Shown here: in pieces, positions 26,862-35,159 of the stretch
Layout: the number at the start of each line of letters is the position of its first letter
Numbering within the stretch: the first letter of the stretch is position 1
Assembly (NCBI RefSeq): GCF_900188025.1
Contig: NZ_FZNO01000012.1
Span: 1-64,000, forward strand
Length of the DNA: 64,000 nt
Reading direction: 5' to 3'
DNA from: Blastococcus mobilis
Lineage (GTDB): Bacteria > Actinomycetota > Actinomycetes > Mycobacteriales > Geodermatophilaceae
Program-made: the position numbers and the translations under genes
Notes under the pieces: generated by a model
Databases searched by the model: none
What the model was told of the DNA's origin: nothing
Seen by the model: the letters and a program-made list of their open reading frames with translations, nothing else

Positions 26862-26931
26862 CCGCTGGCCGGGACCGGGGCCCTCGGGGTCGGTCAACGA
26901 GGACGTTCGCGGGAGAGGGACCCCGCCCGGA

Positions 26932-26979
26932 TACGCCCGAGGACGGCCATCCAGGCTCGGATGACCGCCCTCGGGCGTA
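26932..26979. terminator. Bidirectional terminator between two secreted peptidase genes
   Basis: TACGCCCGAGG (26932-26942) and CCTCGGGCGTA (26969-26979) form a perfect 11-bp stem, with further partial pairing inside the 26-nt loop. It lies between the convergent stops at 26861 and 26999. Confidence 0.65.
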
Positions 26980-26998
26980 ACGCGGTGCGGCCGGTGTT

Positions 26999-29089
26999 TC
27001 AGCGCCGCCCGCAGGCGGTGAGGTTCACCCGCAGCTGCTGCCCGCGCTCGACGGTCACCGGCACCCGCTCGACCACCCGGCCGTCCCGCTCACAGGTCAG
27101 TGTCCAGTTCTCCACCAGTCCCGCCACGGTCTCGGACTCGGCGTTGAACAGCGAGGCGGTCAACGTCCAGCTCGGGGTCACCGAGGCGAAGTTGAGCACC
27201 CGCAGGACGTACGTGCCCTGCGCCGGGTCCTGGAGCAGCACCCGCTCCTTCTCGCCGACGAAGTTGCCCGAGCCGCCGACCGAGGTCAGGGAACCGTCGG
27301 CGTTCTTGCGGTAGACCTCGAGGTCCAGGTCGTCGGGGGTGGGCCAGTCGAGGGCGATCTCGAACAGGTCGACGTCCTGGTCGATGGTGAACTCCCGGTC
27401 GGTGGACTGGGCCGGCAGCGTGGTCCCGGTCCAGGACTGCTCCGCCACCGGCTCCCCGGACACCGTCTCCACCTGCCGGTCCATCACCACCGGTCGGGTG
27501 GAGGGGTTGACGTGCCAGGTGTACTTGCCGTCCGGCCCGACCGTCATGGTGGTGTCCAGACTGTCCTGGATGGAGCCGTCCCAGGTCGGGGTGGCGAAGG
27601 TCTTCCGCAGCCGCAGCGTGGCGCCGGCGGGCGCCTTGCCGGTGAGCACGGAGTGCGTCGCCGGGTTGACGGCGTTCTCCAAGGCGATCAGGTACGCCTC
27701 CCGGTTCCCCTTGCCGGCGTACTCCCCGGCGCCCAGGTACTCGTCGACCACCTCGGGGAACGGCGGGTGGAACTCGTCGGGGCCGATCTCGAAGGTGTAG
27801 CCGAAGCCGCCGGTGGCGTTGTACGACCAGTCCTCCGTGGAGCCCGTGGTGTCGTAGAGCTCCCACGCGTGCTGGCTGGTGTAGCCGTTCTGCGCGGCCA
27901 TCTCGTCCCCGAGCGCCTTCAGCGCCGCCTCGTCGAACGGGTCGCCGAGCGGCATCCCCTCGCTGGGCGCGACCAGGTCGGGTGCCGCGCCGTTCGGTCG
28001 GAGCACCAGGTTCGAGAAGGTGTGGTTGGTGATCAGGGTGGTCACGTGCCGGCTGCTGACCAGCTCACGGATGTTCTGGGTCTCGGGCTCGGAGAACGGC
28101 GCGGCACCCCGGTACGTCGGGTCGGCGAACAGGTCCGACGCCCCGGGACCGCCCCAGTAGCCGCCGTAGTTGCGGTTGGGGTCGACGCCGACCCCGTAGC
28201 CGCCGTTGCTCGTCACGGCGAGCGCGCAGCTGCCGTCGGGCGTGTCCTGCCCGTCGACGACGCGGCAGTTCTTGCGCTTGTAGGCGTTGCCCGGCGTGCC
28301 CAGGATCGTCGCGGTCCCGCCGCCGTCGGTCTCGCGCAGGTCGACCAGCCCGCCGTCGGTGCGGGACAGGTGGAAGCCGTCGACGTTGACCACCGGGACG
28401 ACCACCACGCGGGACCGGTCGACCAGGTCGGTGATCCGGGCGTCGGTGCCGTAGTTGGTCACCAGGTCCACCGCGAACTCCATCGCGTGCTCCCCGGACG
28501 GCCACTCCCGCGCGTGGTGGACCCCCAGCATCAGGAAGGTGGGCAGCCCGCGGTCGGGGCCGCGCACGTCCTTGCCGATCTCGACGCCGTGGATCTTCCG
28601 GCCGTCCAGCGACGGGTGCGGCAGGGTGATGAGCTCGACCAGGTCGGGATGGTCGCGCTCCAGCGCTGCCATGTCGGCGTTGTAGTCGTCCAGGGTGCGG
28701 TAGCCGTCCCGGCCGGAGGGCAGCGGCGAGCGCGCCGTGGCTGCCGCGTACGCGGCGTTGGCGCGGTTGTTCTCCGCCTCGCGTGCGAGCAGATCGGGAA
28801 TGCGGACGTCGTAGCCCAGCCCCGCCGACACCAGTGCGGTCACGTCGGCCGGGCTGTGCAGCACGACCTCGACGTAGTCGTGGCCGGCATGCTCGGTGAG
28901 GTCCAGGCCGAGGGTCTGCAGCAGCCGCTTGTCCTCGCGCGTCGGGGTGTCGACGGTGACCAGCTGCGGCCGGAACTCCTCCGACGTCGCCGCGGCGGGG
29001 GCCGTGGGGCCGGCCGTGGCGAGGCCGACGAGCACGGCGGTGGGGAGCGCGCACAGCGCGGCACGTCTGCGGACGGAACGAGTGGTCAT
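26999..29089 (-). CDS. Secreted zinc carboxypeptidase, M14 family
   Basis: 696 residues. A signal peptide ends near PAAATSEEF (about 35). A prodomain-like region (about 40-110) precedes the M14 domain: YRTLDDYNADMAALERDHPDLVELI, zinc ligands in GVHHAREW (HxxE) and in TNHTFSN, substrate-binding DPNRNYG, and the catalytic Glu in GYTFEIGPDEF. The C-terminal 240 residues carry beta-rich modules, the last two resembling pre-peptidase C-terminal (PPC) or CARDB folds with an Asp/Leu-rich strand pattern. Secreted metallocarboxypeptidase with broad protein substrates likely. ATG 29089; no strong ribosome-binding site seen. Confidence 0.9.
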   Translation of the reverse strand: MTTRSVRRRAALCALPTAVLVGLATAGPTAPAAATSEEFRPQLVTVDTPTREDKRLLQTLGLDLTEHAGHDYVEVVLHSPADVTALVSAGLGYDVRIPDLLAREAENNRANAAYAAATARSPLPSGRDGYRTLDDYNADMAALERDHPDLVELITLPHPSLDGRKIHGVEIGKDVRGPDRGLPTFLMLGVHHAREWPSGEHAMEFAVDLVTNYGTDARITDLVDRSRVVVVPVVNVDGFHLSRTDGGLVDLRETDGGGTATILGTPGNAYKRKNCRVVDGQDTPDGSCALAVTSNGGYGVGVDPNRNYGGYWGGPGASDLFADPTYRGAAPFSEPETQNIRELVSSRHVTTLITNHTFSNLVLRPNGAAPDLVAPSEGMPLGDPFDEAALKALGDEMAAQNGYTSQHAWELYDTTGSTEDWSYNATGGFGYTFEIGPDEFHPPFPEVVDEYLGAGEYAGKGNREAYLIALENAVNPATHSVLTGKAPAGATLRLRKTFATPTWDGSIQDSLDTTMTVGPDGKYTWHVNPSTRPVVMDRQVETVSGEPVAEQSWTGTTLPAQSTDREFTIDQDVDLFEIALDWPTPDDLDLEVYRKNADGSLTSVGGSGNFVGEKERVLLQDPAQGTYVLRVLNFASVTPSWTLTASLFNAESETVAGLVENWTLTCERDGRVVERVPVTVERGQQLRVNLTACGRR

Positions 29090-29150
29090 GCGCGTCTCCG
29101 AACTGAGCAGGGGGTTCGTCGTTGCGTAGCCAACGAGCCTGCGACCCAGA

Positions 29151-29200
29151 GGTCACGCCGCGCCGTCCCTCGATGTGGCAGGCGCTGATCCGGCGTGACC
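29151..29200. promoter_or_regulatory. Spaced 10-bp inverted repeat in the divergent carboxypeptidase / small-ORF region
   Basis: GGTCACGCCG (29151-29160) and CGGCGTGACC (29191-29200) are perfect inverted copies separated by 30 nt (centres 40 bp apart). They lie between divergent starts 29089 and 29268. They could be two half-operators or a long-loop hairpin; the role is unproven. Confidence 0.35.
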
Positions 29201-29267
29201 CGTCCCCCGGGAACCGGCCCTCGGGTGCCGGCTCGACAGGCGGCCGGGCGTGGGCGAGGCTGCGGCC

Positions 29268-29426
29268 ATGACGGCGAACCCGTACGCGGTCCCGGTCGAC
29301 CAGTTCGTCGCGCGAGCCCGGGTGCCGCTCGTCGATCAGGTCGAGCTGCAGCCCGAAGCGCAGCAGCCGCCGGCCGACTGGTCGACCGACGTGGTGACCT
29401 ACGGTGGCGACGTGGACGGGGAGTGA
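29268..29426 (+). CDS. 52-residue ORF coupled to the DUF1801 gene
   Basis: Encodes MTANPYAVPVDQFVARARV and continues with a Gln/Pro/Glu-rich middle, ending WSTDVVTYGGDVDGE. Acidic, no membrane segment, no Cys. The stop TGA overlaps the GTG start of the DUF1801 gene (GTGA, 29423-29426), the same coupling used by many neighbours here, and GAGGCT lies 6 nt before the ATG like a degenerate leaderless -10 box. Too short for homology judgement by eye; no function assigned. Confidence 0.45.
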   Translation: MTANPYAVPVDQFVARARVPLVDQVELQPEAQQPPADWSTDVVTYGGDVDGE

Positions 29427-29848
29427 TCACGCTGCCTGGTCGAACCGGAGACAGCGGCCGGCCGCCGGGGGAGTCCGACGGCTGGGACGAGCTCCTCGTC
29501 CAGCTCTCGCCGGAGGTGGCCGCGCTCGTCTCCGCCGCCGACGAGCTCGTCCGGCGCACCGACCCGGAGGTGGTCCGCGTCGTGTGGCCGCACCAGAAGA
29601 CGGTCGGGTACGGGGTCGGCCCGAAGAAGATGTCCGAGCACTACGCCTACCTCGCCGTCCACCCCCGGCACGTCAACCTCGGCTGCAACTACGGCGCACA
29701 CCTCGGCGACGGCGGCCTGCTCGAGGGCACGGGGCAGAACATGCGCAAGATGACGGTGCGCAGCGTCGAGGCGCTGGACGACGCGCGGCTGGTGCCGCTG
29801 CTCCGGGCGGCCCGCCGGGAGCGGCTCACCGCCCTCGGGCGAGCCTGA
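29423..29848 (+). CDS. DUF1801 domain protein
   Basis: 141 residues. The YdhG-like/DUF1801 fold is recognised from EVVRVVWPHQKTVGYGVGPKKMSEHYAYLAVHPRHVNLGC-type strands in the middle, followed by the conserved KMTVRSVEALDD pattern near the C-terminus. Function of the family is unknown; many are near iron or stress genes. GTG start overlaps the preceding 52-residue ORF; an earlier in-frame start gives an unlikely Arg-rich extension. It converges with a small membrane protein gene 4 bp away. Confidence 0.75.
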   Translation: MITLPGRTGDSGRPPGESDGWDELLVQLSPEVAALVSAADELVRRTDPEVVRVVWPHQKTVGYGVGPKKMSEHYAYLAVHPRHVNLGCNYGAHLGDGGLLEGTGQNMRKMTVRSVEALDDARLVPLLRAARRERLTALGRA

Positions 29849-29852
29849 CGAG

Positions 29853-30023
29853 CTACCGGCCGCGCGGCAGGCTCTTGTGGTCGCGCTTGTTCCAACCCAG
29901 TGCGGCGGTCCCGACGAAGAAGATCAGGCCCACGACGGCGAGCCAGAACAGCCCCTCCACGACCGCGCCGATCACGGTGAACGCGAGCCAGATCACCAGC
30001 AGCAGTCCGAGAAGACGGAGCAT
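29853..30023 (-). CDS. Small hydrophobic membrane protein (56 residues)
   Basis: Starts MLRLLGLLLVIWLAF and contains two hydrophobic helices (about 2-20 and 23-42) joined by a short VVEG turn, then a basic tail (NKRDHKSLPRGR). GGGAGA lies 6 nt before the ATG at 30023. This topology is widespread among tiny actinobacterial membrane proteins. Function unknown. It is divergent from the aldo/keto reductase gene. Confidence 0.65.
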   Translation of the reverse strand: MLRLLGLLLVIWLAFTVIGAVVEGLFWLAVVGLIFFVGTAALGWNKRDHKSLPRGR

Positions 30024-30175
30024 CGGGATCTCCCTGTGTCGGTCGGCAGCGCCCTCAGCCTAGGGCCCGGACGGCCGCCTTCGTGATCGTCACCGCCGAG
30101 CGATGTCCGGCCCGCGGACCGGTTCCGATCACCGGCGGGAGCGCACGCACCGCGGCCCCCGGCCAAGATGGACCC

Positions 30176-31207
30176 ATGGCCTACCGCGCAGCCGACGACC
30201 GTTACGACTCGATGACCTACCGCCGGACCGGCAGGAGCGGCCTCGACCTGCCCGCGATCAGCCTGGGCCTGTGGCACAACTTCGGTGACGACATGCCCTT
30301 CGACCGGCAGCGGGCGATCCTGCGCCGCGCCTTTGACCTCGGCATCACCCACTTCGACCTGGCCAACAACTACGGCCCGCCCTACGGGTCCGCCGAGCGC
30401 AACTTCGGCCGGCACCTCGCCGACGACTTCGCGCCCTACCGCGACGAGCTCGTCATCTCCACCAAGGCCGGTTACGACATGTGGCCCGGCCCCTACGGCC
30501 AGGGCGGCGGCGGCCGCAAGTACGTGCTGTCCAGCCTCGACCAGTCCCTGGAGCGGATGGGGCTGGACTACGTCGACATCTTCTACAGCCACCGCCCGGA
30601 CCCGACCACGCCGCTGGAAGAGACGATGGGCGCCCTCGACACCGCCGTCCGGTCCGGCAAGGCGCTCTACGCCGGTATCTCGTCCTACTCCCCGCAGGAC
30701 ACGGCCAGGGCGGCGGCGATCCTCGCCGACCTCGGGACGCCGCTGCTGATCCACCAGCCGTCGTACTCGATGCTCAACCGCTGGATCGAGACCCAGGGGT
30801 TGCTCGACACCCTCGAGCAGGTCGGCGCCGGCTGCATCGCGTTCTCGCCGCTGGCGCAGGGCATGCTCACGAACAAGTACCTCAACGGCGTCCCGGAGGG
30901 CTCCCGGGCCAGTCTGGACAAGTCGCTGTCGACCGAGCTGCTCAGCGAGGAGGCGCTGCGCCGGATCCGCACGCTCAACGACATCGCGCAGACGCGCGGG
31001 CAGAGCCTGGCGCAGATGGCGCTGGCCTGGGCGCTGCGGGACCCGCGGATGACGACGGTGCTGATCGGGGCCAGCAGCGTCGTCCAGCTCGAGCAGAACG
31101 TCGGGGCGCTGCAGAACCTGTCGTTCAACGACGACGAGCTGTGCGCCATCGACGAGCACGCCGTCGACAGCGGGATCGATCTCTGGGAGGCGCCCCGCAC
31201 CGCCTGA
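30176..31207 (+). CDS. Aldo/keto reductase, MgrA/YghZ type
   Basis: NADPH-dependent carbonyl reductase, TIM barrel, 343 residues. Related to E. coli YghZ (L-glyceraldehyde 3-phosphate reductase, also acts on methylglyoxal). Catalytic tetrad visible: Asp and Tyr in DLANNYGPPYGSAE, Lys in ISTKAGYDMWPG, His in FYSHRPD. The YghZ hallmark GQGGGGRKYVLSSLDQSL and the C-terminal NADP loop GASSVVQLEQNV are intact. CAAGAT ends 6 nt before the ATG, so the message may be leaderless. Likely role is detoxification of reactive aldehydes. Confidence 0.92.
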   Translation: MAYRAADDRYDSMTYRRTGRSGLDLPAISLGLWHNFGDDMPFDRQRAILRRAFDLGITHFDLANNYGPPYGSAERNFGRHLADDFAPYRDELVISTKAGYDMWPGPYGQGGGGRKYVLSSLDQSLERMGLDYVDIFYSHRPDPTTPLEETMGALDTAVRSGKALYAGISSYSPQDTARAAAILADLGTPLLIHQPSYSMLNRWIETQGLLDTLEQVGAGCIAFSPLAQGMLTNKYLNGVPEGSRASLDKSLSTELLSEEALRRIRTLNDIAQTRGQSLAQMALAWALRDPRMTTVLIGASSVVQLEQNVGALQNLSFNDDELCAIDEHAVDSGIDLWEAPRTA

Positions 31208-31326
31208 TCCCGTCGCGGGGACGCGCCCCGTTCCCGATGAGCGCCCTGCCGCGCTGAGGCACCGGACGGCGGATCTCCCTCGTCCGGGGGATCAGGTCGG
31301 ACTCGTTCCGCGCCGATCTCGCGGAA

Positions 31327-33369
31327 GTGACCAGAGCCCAGGTGCGCGGCCGCGCGGCCGACACGGCCGACACGGCCGGCCGCCCCGTCGCCCCGGCCCC
31401 GCTGGCCCGGCCGACCGGGGCGCGGGACGGCGTCCCGGCGCCGGACGGCCGCCGGCGCCTGTTCCTCGTCCGGGGCGCGGCGCTGGCCGCCCTGGTCTCG
31501 ACGTTCGCCTATCTCACCTGGCGGGTCGCGGACACCCTGCCCGAGGGCCCCGCGCTGTGGATCGGCGTGCCCTTCCTCGTCCTCGAGCTGTACGGCGGGG
31601 TCGCCCTCGTGCTCTTCGTGATGACGACGTGGAACGTGGCGCCCGCGACCGTTCCGCCGTCCCGCCCGGACGGCGAGCGGCCGACGGTCACCGTCCTGAT
31701 CGCGACGTACAACGAGCACCTCGACGTCCTGCTCCCCACCGTCGCGGCGTGCCTGGCACTCGAGGGAGAGCACGAGACCTGGGTCCTCGACGACGGGGAC
31801 CGGCTCGAGGTGCAGGAGATGGTCACCGCCCTGGGTGCGCGCTACATCAGCCGTCCCGAGCACGACCACGCCAAGGCGGGCAACCTCAACCACGCCCTCG
31901 GACTGGTCCGGACCGACCTCGTCGCCGTGTTCGACGCCGATCACGTGCCGGACGGCGAGTTCCTCACCCGCACGCTGCCCTACTTCGCCGACCCACGCCT
32001 GGCGCTCGTGCAGACGCCCCAGCACTTCTACAACACGTCCTCCTTCGAGCACCTCCGGCCGGGCGCCGACCTGCACGAGGAGTCGCTGTTCTACCGGGTG
32101 ATCCAGGCCGGGAAGCACAACGCAGGGGCGGCGTTCTGGTGCGGGACCAACGCCGTGCTGCGCGTCGAGGCGCTGCGGGACATCGGCGGGGTGGCCACGG
32201 AGTCCCTCACCGAGGACTTCCACACGACCATGAAGCTGCACCGCGCCGGCTGGCGCAGCGCCTATCACAACGAGGTGCTCGCCCGCGGCCTGGCCGCCGG
32301 TGGGCCGGCGGCCTTCTACGCGCAGCGGCGGCGATGGGGCCGGGGGGCGATGCAGGTGCTCCGGCACGACAACCCGCTCACCTCCTCGGGCCTCACGCTG
32401 GGCCAGCGGCTGGGCTACATCTACTCGCTGTCCGCGTGGTTCGACTCGTGGCGGACGCTGGGTCTGGCGCTGGTCCCGGTGGCAGTCCTGCTCACCGGGC
32501 TGTTCCCCGTCGAGGCTCGCCCCGTGCAGTTCGCGGTCATGGCCGGGTCCGCGTTCGTGCTGCAGCAGCTGGCGCTCACCCTGTTGTCCCGTGGGTTCGC
32601 GCCCGCGCGCTTCGCGCTGCTGTTCGAGGTCATCCGGCTGCCGTCGAACCTCGCGGCCACGCTGTCCCTCGTCCGGCGGGGGACGGGCCGCTTCGCGGTG
32701 ACCGCCAAGGGCAGGACCGGCGACGCGCGCGTCCGGGCGCACGTGCCGGGGCTGCTCGTGGCGCTGGCCCTGCTGCTCGGTGGCACCGTGGTCTACGCCC
32801 TGCTCAGCCTCGTCGGCTGGACGCCGACGGCGTATCCGCTGCGCGGCATGATGCTCGTGCCCCTCGTGTGGATCGCCCTCACGCTGGCCTTCGTCGTCGC
32901 GGGGATCCGGCGGATCCGGGATCCCCGCTTCTCGACCGAGCGCCGCGACGGGCACCGCTTCCCGGCCGTCCTGCTGGCCACCGTCACCGGTGCTCCGGCT
33001 CGGGTCGTCGACGTCTCCCTCGGCGGTGCGCAGGTCGTGGTGCAGGGTGTCGGCACCCCGGTGGGGGACGACGTGCTGCTCGCCGTCACCGTGCCCGACC
33101 GGTCGGAACCGGTCGTCTTCCGGGCCACCGTGCGCAGTCGGCAGGGCGGCCTGCACCGGCTGCAGTTCATCGGCCGCCAGTGGATCGCCCTCGCCGCGCT
33201 CTCGGCGACGGCCTTCGGCGCCGGTGCGGCGCGGTGGGCGGCGGTCCGCGAGCAGGCCGCGTTCCAGCCCCGCGAGGACGTCGTCCGCATCACCACCCCC
33301 CTGCCGGTTCCGCCGCCGGCAGCCCCGGACCGGCTCCGGGTGGAGCAGCCGGCCCTGGCGCGGCGCTGA
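31327..33369 (+). CDS. Membrane GT2 glycosyltransferase with C-terminal PilZ domain (cellulose-synthase-like)
   Basis: 680 residues. Two TM helices (about 45-100), then a cytosolic family-2 glycosyltransferase domain with LIATYNE, DDGD, the DAD motif (FDADHVPD), TEDFHT and the processive-synthase signature QRRRWGRG (about 118-345). Four or more TM helices follow (370-560). The C-terminus carries a PilZ domain with RRDGHR (RxxxR) and DVSLGG (DxSxxG), the c-di-GMP-binding residues. This is the BcsA layout, so it probably polymerises and exports a polysaccharide under c-di-GMP control; cellulose itself is not proven and no bcsB/bcsZ neighbours are present. GTG start. Confidence 0.87.
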   Translation: MTRAQVRGRAADTADTAGRPVAPAPLARPTGARDGVPAPDGRRRLFLVRGAALAALVSTFAYLTWRVADTLPEGPALWIGVPFLVLELYGGVALVLFVMTTWNVAPATVPPSRPDGERPTVTVLIATYNEHLDVLLPTVAACLALEGEHETWVLDDGDRLEVQEMVTALGARYISRPEHDHAKAGNLNHALGLVRTDLVAVFDADHVPDGEFLTRTLPYFADPRLALVQTPQHFYNTSSFEHLRPGADLHEESLFYRVIQAGKHNAGAAFWCGTNAVLRVEALRDIGGVATESLTEDFHTTMKLHRAGWRSAYHNEVLARGLAAGGPAAFYAQRRRWGRGAMQVLRHDNPLTSSGLTLGQRLGYIYSLSAWFDSWRTLGLALVPVAVLLTGLFPVEARPVQFAVMAGSAFVLQQLALTLLSRGFAPARFALLFEVIRLPSNLAATLSLVRRGTGRFAVTAKGRTGDARVRAHVPGLLVALALLLGGTVVYALLSLVGWTPTAYPLRGMMLVPLVWIALTLAFVVAGIRRIRDPRFSTERRDGHRFPAVLLATVTGAPARVVDVSLGGAQVVVQGVGTPVGDDVLLAVTVPDRSEPVVFRATVRSRQGGLHRLQFIGRQWIALAALSATAFGAGAARWAAVREQAAFQPREDVVRITTPLPVPPPAAPDRLRVEQPALARR

Positions 33370-33438
33370 GCGCCGGGGCTCCCGCGACGCTCGGGCGTGG
33401 GGCAAGCTGGCGGACGACGACCGGCGAACGGAGCGCTC

Positions 33439-34059
33439 ATGGCAGGGAAGTCCGAGACGGGGTTGCGATCGGTCGAGCGCGGACCGACTCCGCCGACAGC
33501 AGCCGGGGGTGACCCGGAGGCCGAGCGCTGGCTGGCGGAGCACCGGACGGGCGCGGAGCCCGGTGAGGTGCTCGCCTTCTTCGACGGGCTGCCGACGGTG
33601 ACGGTGGCGGAGATGCTCGGCCGGTGGCGGGGGAGCGGCCTGCACACCGGGTCGCGGCTGGACGGGCTGCTGGAGGCCTACGGCTGGTACGGCAAGGAGT
33701 TCAGCGGTCCCGAGGCGGTGCACCCGCTGCTCTTCCACGGCCGTGACGGTCGACCTCGGCCGGTCGACCCCGCACTGATCCCGCTCGGCCTGCTCCGCGA
33801 CTACGCCGGACTGGCCCGGTCGTGGCCCATCCGGACGGCGTTCGGTCGCCTGCGCCCGCTGGTCCACACGAACCAGCCCAAGGCACGGCTGCGCACGGTG
33901 GAGCACCGGGGGGTGAACACCGCGGCGATGGTCTACGACTCGCTGCCCGTCATCGACGTGTTCCGGCGGGTCGGCGCCGACGTCGTCCTCGGGGCGATGG
34001 ACATGCGGGGCCTGCCCGAGCCGTTCTTCTTCCTGCTGGAGCGCGACGAACCCGCCTGA
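33439..34059 (+). CDS. GXWXG / DUF4334 domain protein
   Basis: 206 residues. A charged N-terminal 45 residues precede the GXWXG domain (EMLGRWRGSGLHTGSRLDGLLEAYGWYGKEF), then the DUF4334 domain (HPLLFHGRDGRP; ARLRTVEHRGVNTAAMVYDSLPVIDVFR), ending in FFFLLERDE. The two domains always occur in this order in the family; no biochemical role is known to me. ATG 33439 chosen since the first domain starts soon after. It ends 3 bp from the convergent arsC gene. Confidence 0.8.
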   Translation: MAGKSETGLRSVERGPTPPTAAGGDPEAERWLAEHRTGAEPGEVLAFFDGLPTVTVAEMLGRWRGSGLHTGSRLDGLLEAYGWYGKEFSGPEAVHPLLFHGRDGRPRPVDPALIPLGLLRDYAGLARSWPIRTAFGRLRPLVHTNQPKARLRTVEHRGVNTAAMVYDSLPVIDVFRRVGADVVLGAMDMRGLPEPFFFLLERDEPA

Positions 34060-34062
34060 GCA

Positions 34063-34473
34063 TCAGGCGGACGGCACCTGCAGCTCGGCCAGCAGGCCGC
34101 GGATGCGGCCCTCGATCTCGTCCCGGATGGGCCGCACGGACTCCACCCCCTTGCCGGCGGGGTCCTCGAGCTGCCAGTCCAGGTAGCGCTTGCCGGGGAA
34201 GATCGGGCACGCGTCCCCGCAGCCCATGGTGATGACGACGTCGGAGGCCTCGACCGCGTCGGTGGTGAGCACCTTCGGCCGCTGGTCGGAGATGTCGATG
34301 CCCACCTCGGCCATCGCCTCGACGGCGGCGGGGTTGACCCGGTCGCCGGGCAGGGAGCCGGCCGAGCGCACCTCGACGGCGTCCCCGGCGAGGTGCCGGA
34401 GCCAGCCGGCGGCCATCTGGGAGCGGCCGGCGTTGTGGACGCAGACGAACAGCACGCTGGGCTTGTCGGACAC
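34063..34473 (-). CDS. arsC: Arsenate reductase, low-molecular-weight phosphatase type (second copy)
   Basis: 136 residues. Reduces arsenate to arsenite for export. P-loop VCVHNAGRSQ (CxNxGRS), the dyad MGCGDACPIFPG with the resolving Cys, and the DWQLEDPAGK C-terminal motif are all intact. GTG 34473 follows GAGAGG with 6-nt spacing; an upstream in-frame GTG at 34506 overlaps the preceding stop (GTGA) and is an alternative start adding 11 residues. Last gene of the arsR-acr3-arsC-arsC unit. Compared with its neighbour it lacks the N-terminal helical domain. Electron donor (thioredoxin or mycothiol) not determinable. Confidence 0.92.
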   Translation of the reverse strand: MSDKPSVLFVCVHNAGRSQMAAGWLRHLAGDAVEVRSAGSLPGDRVNPAAVEAMAEVGIDISDQRPKVLTTDAVEASDVVITMGCGDACPIFPGKRYLDWQLEDPAGKGVESVRPIRDEIEGRIRGLLAELQVPSA

Positions 34474-34502
34474 GGATGGCCTCTCGGGGGTGGGGGTGGT
34501 TG

Positions 34503-35159
34503 TCACGTCGTGGTGCCGGCGGGATGGAGTTCGGCGAGCAGCCAGCGCACGCGGGCGTCGAGGTCGTCCCGGATCGCCCGGACCTCGCCCACGGAGAGGC
34601 CGGCGGGGTCACGGACCTGCCAATCGAGGTAGCGCGTGCCCGGATACACCGGGCACGCGTCGCCGCAGCCCATGGTGACGACGACATCGGCAGCGCGGAC
34701 GACGTCGTCGGTGAGCGGCTTGGGGAACTCGGCGGAGAGGTCGAGACCGATCTCGGACATCGCGGCCACTACCGCGTCGTCGACAGAGGGTGCCGGCTGC
34801 GAGCCCGCTAAGCGCACGTGGACCCGCCCGCCGGCGCGGTGCTGCAGCAGGCCGGCTGCCATCTGGGAGCGGCCGGCGTTCTGCACGCACACGAAGAGCA
34901 CCTCGGGCACGTCGCCGGCGAGCACGCCCTTCGACCGGGCGAGCGCGGTCAGTCGTTCGGTGGCGAACCGGCCGGCGAGCACGGGCAGGTGGGTCGTGAC
35001 CCTCGCCGTCCGGGCCAGGGCCGTGTAGGACTCGAACACGTAACGGTCGATCGTCTCCCGGGCGAACACGCCGGTGAACCGCGCCGACAGCTCGTCGGCG
35101 AGCCGGTGCAGGGAGGCCTCGGGCATCAGCAGACCGGGCACGGCTCTCTCGTCGCTCAT
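34503..35159 (-). CDS. arsC: Arsenate reductase with N-terminal three-helix domain
   Basis: 218 residues. The N-terminal 85 residues form the three-helix domain typical of actinobacterial ArsC fusions (LADELSARFTGVFARETIDRYVFESYTAL). The C-terminal phosphatase-like domain (about 88-215) has VCVQNAGRSQ and MGCGDACPVYPG, the catalytic Cys sites. The ATG at 35159 overlaps the acr3 stop (ATGA, 35156-35159). Its sister gene at 34063 has only the catalytic domain, so the operon carries two different reductases, possibly with different redox partners or affinities. The helical domain's role is unknown; binding to acr3 or a mycothiol system is conceivable. Confidence 0.92.
   Translation of the reverse strand: MSDERAVPGLLMPEASLHRLADELSARFTGVFARETIDRYVFESYTALARTARVTTHLPVLAGRFATERLTALARSKGVLAGDVPEVLFVCVQNAGRSQMAAGLLQHRAGGRVHVRLAGSQPAPSVDDAVVAAMSEIGLDLSAEFPKPLTDDVVRAADVVVTMGCGDACPVYPGTRYLDWQVRDPAGLSVGEVRAIRDDLDARVRWLLAELHPAGTTT

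Noticed and set aside
30685-33906. 1073-residue minus-strand frame
   Set aside because: Antisense to the aldo/keto reductase and glycosyltransferase genes; no recognisable domain.
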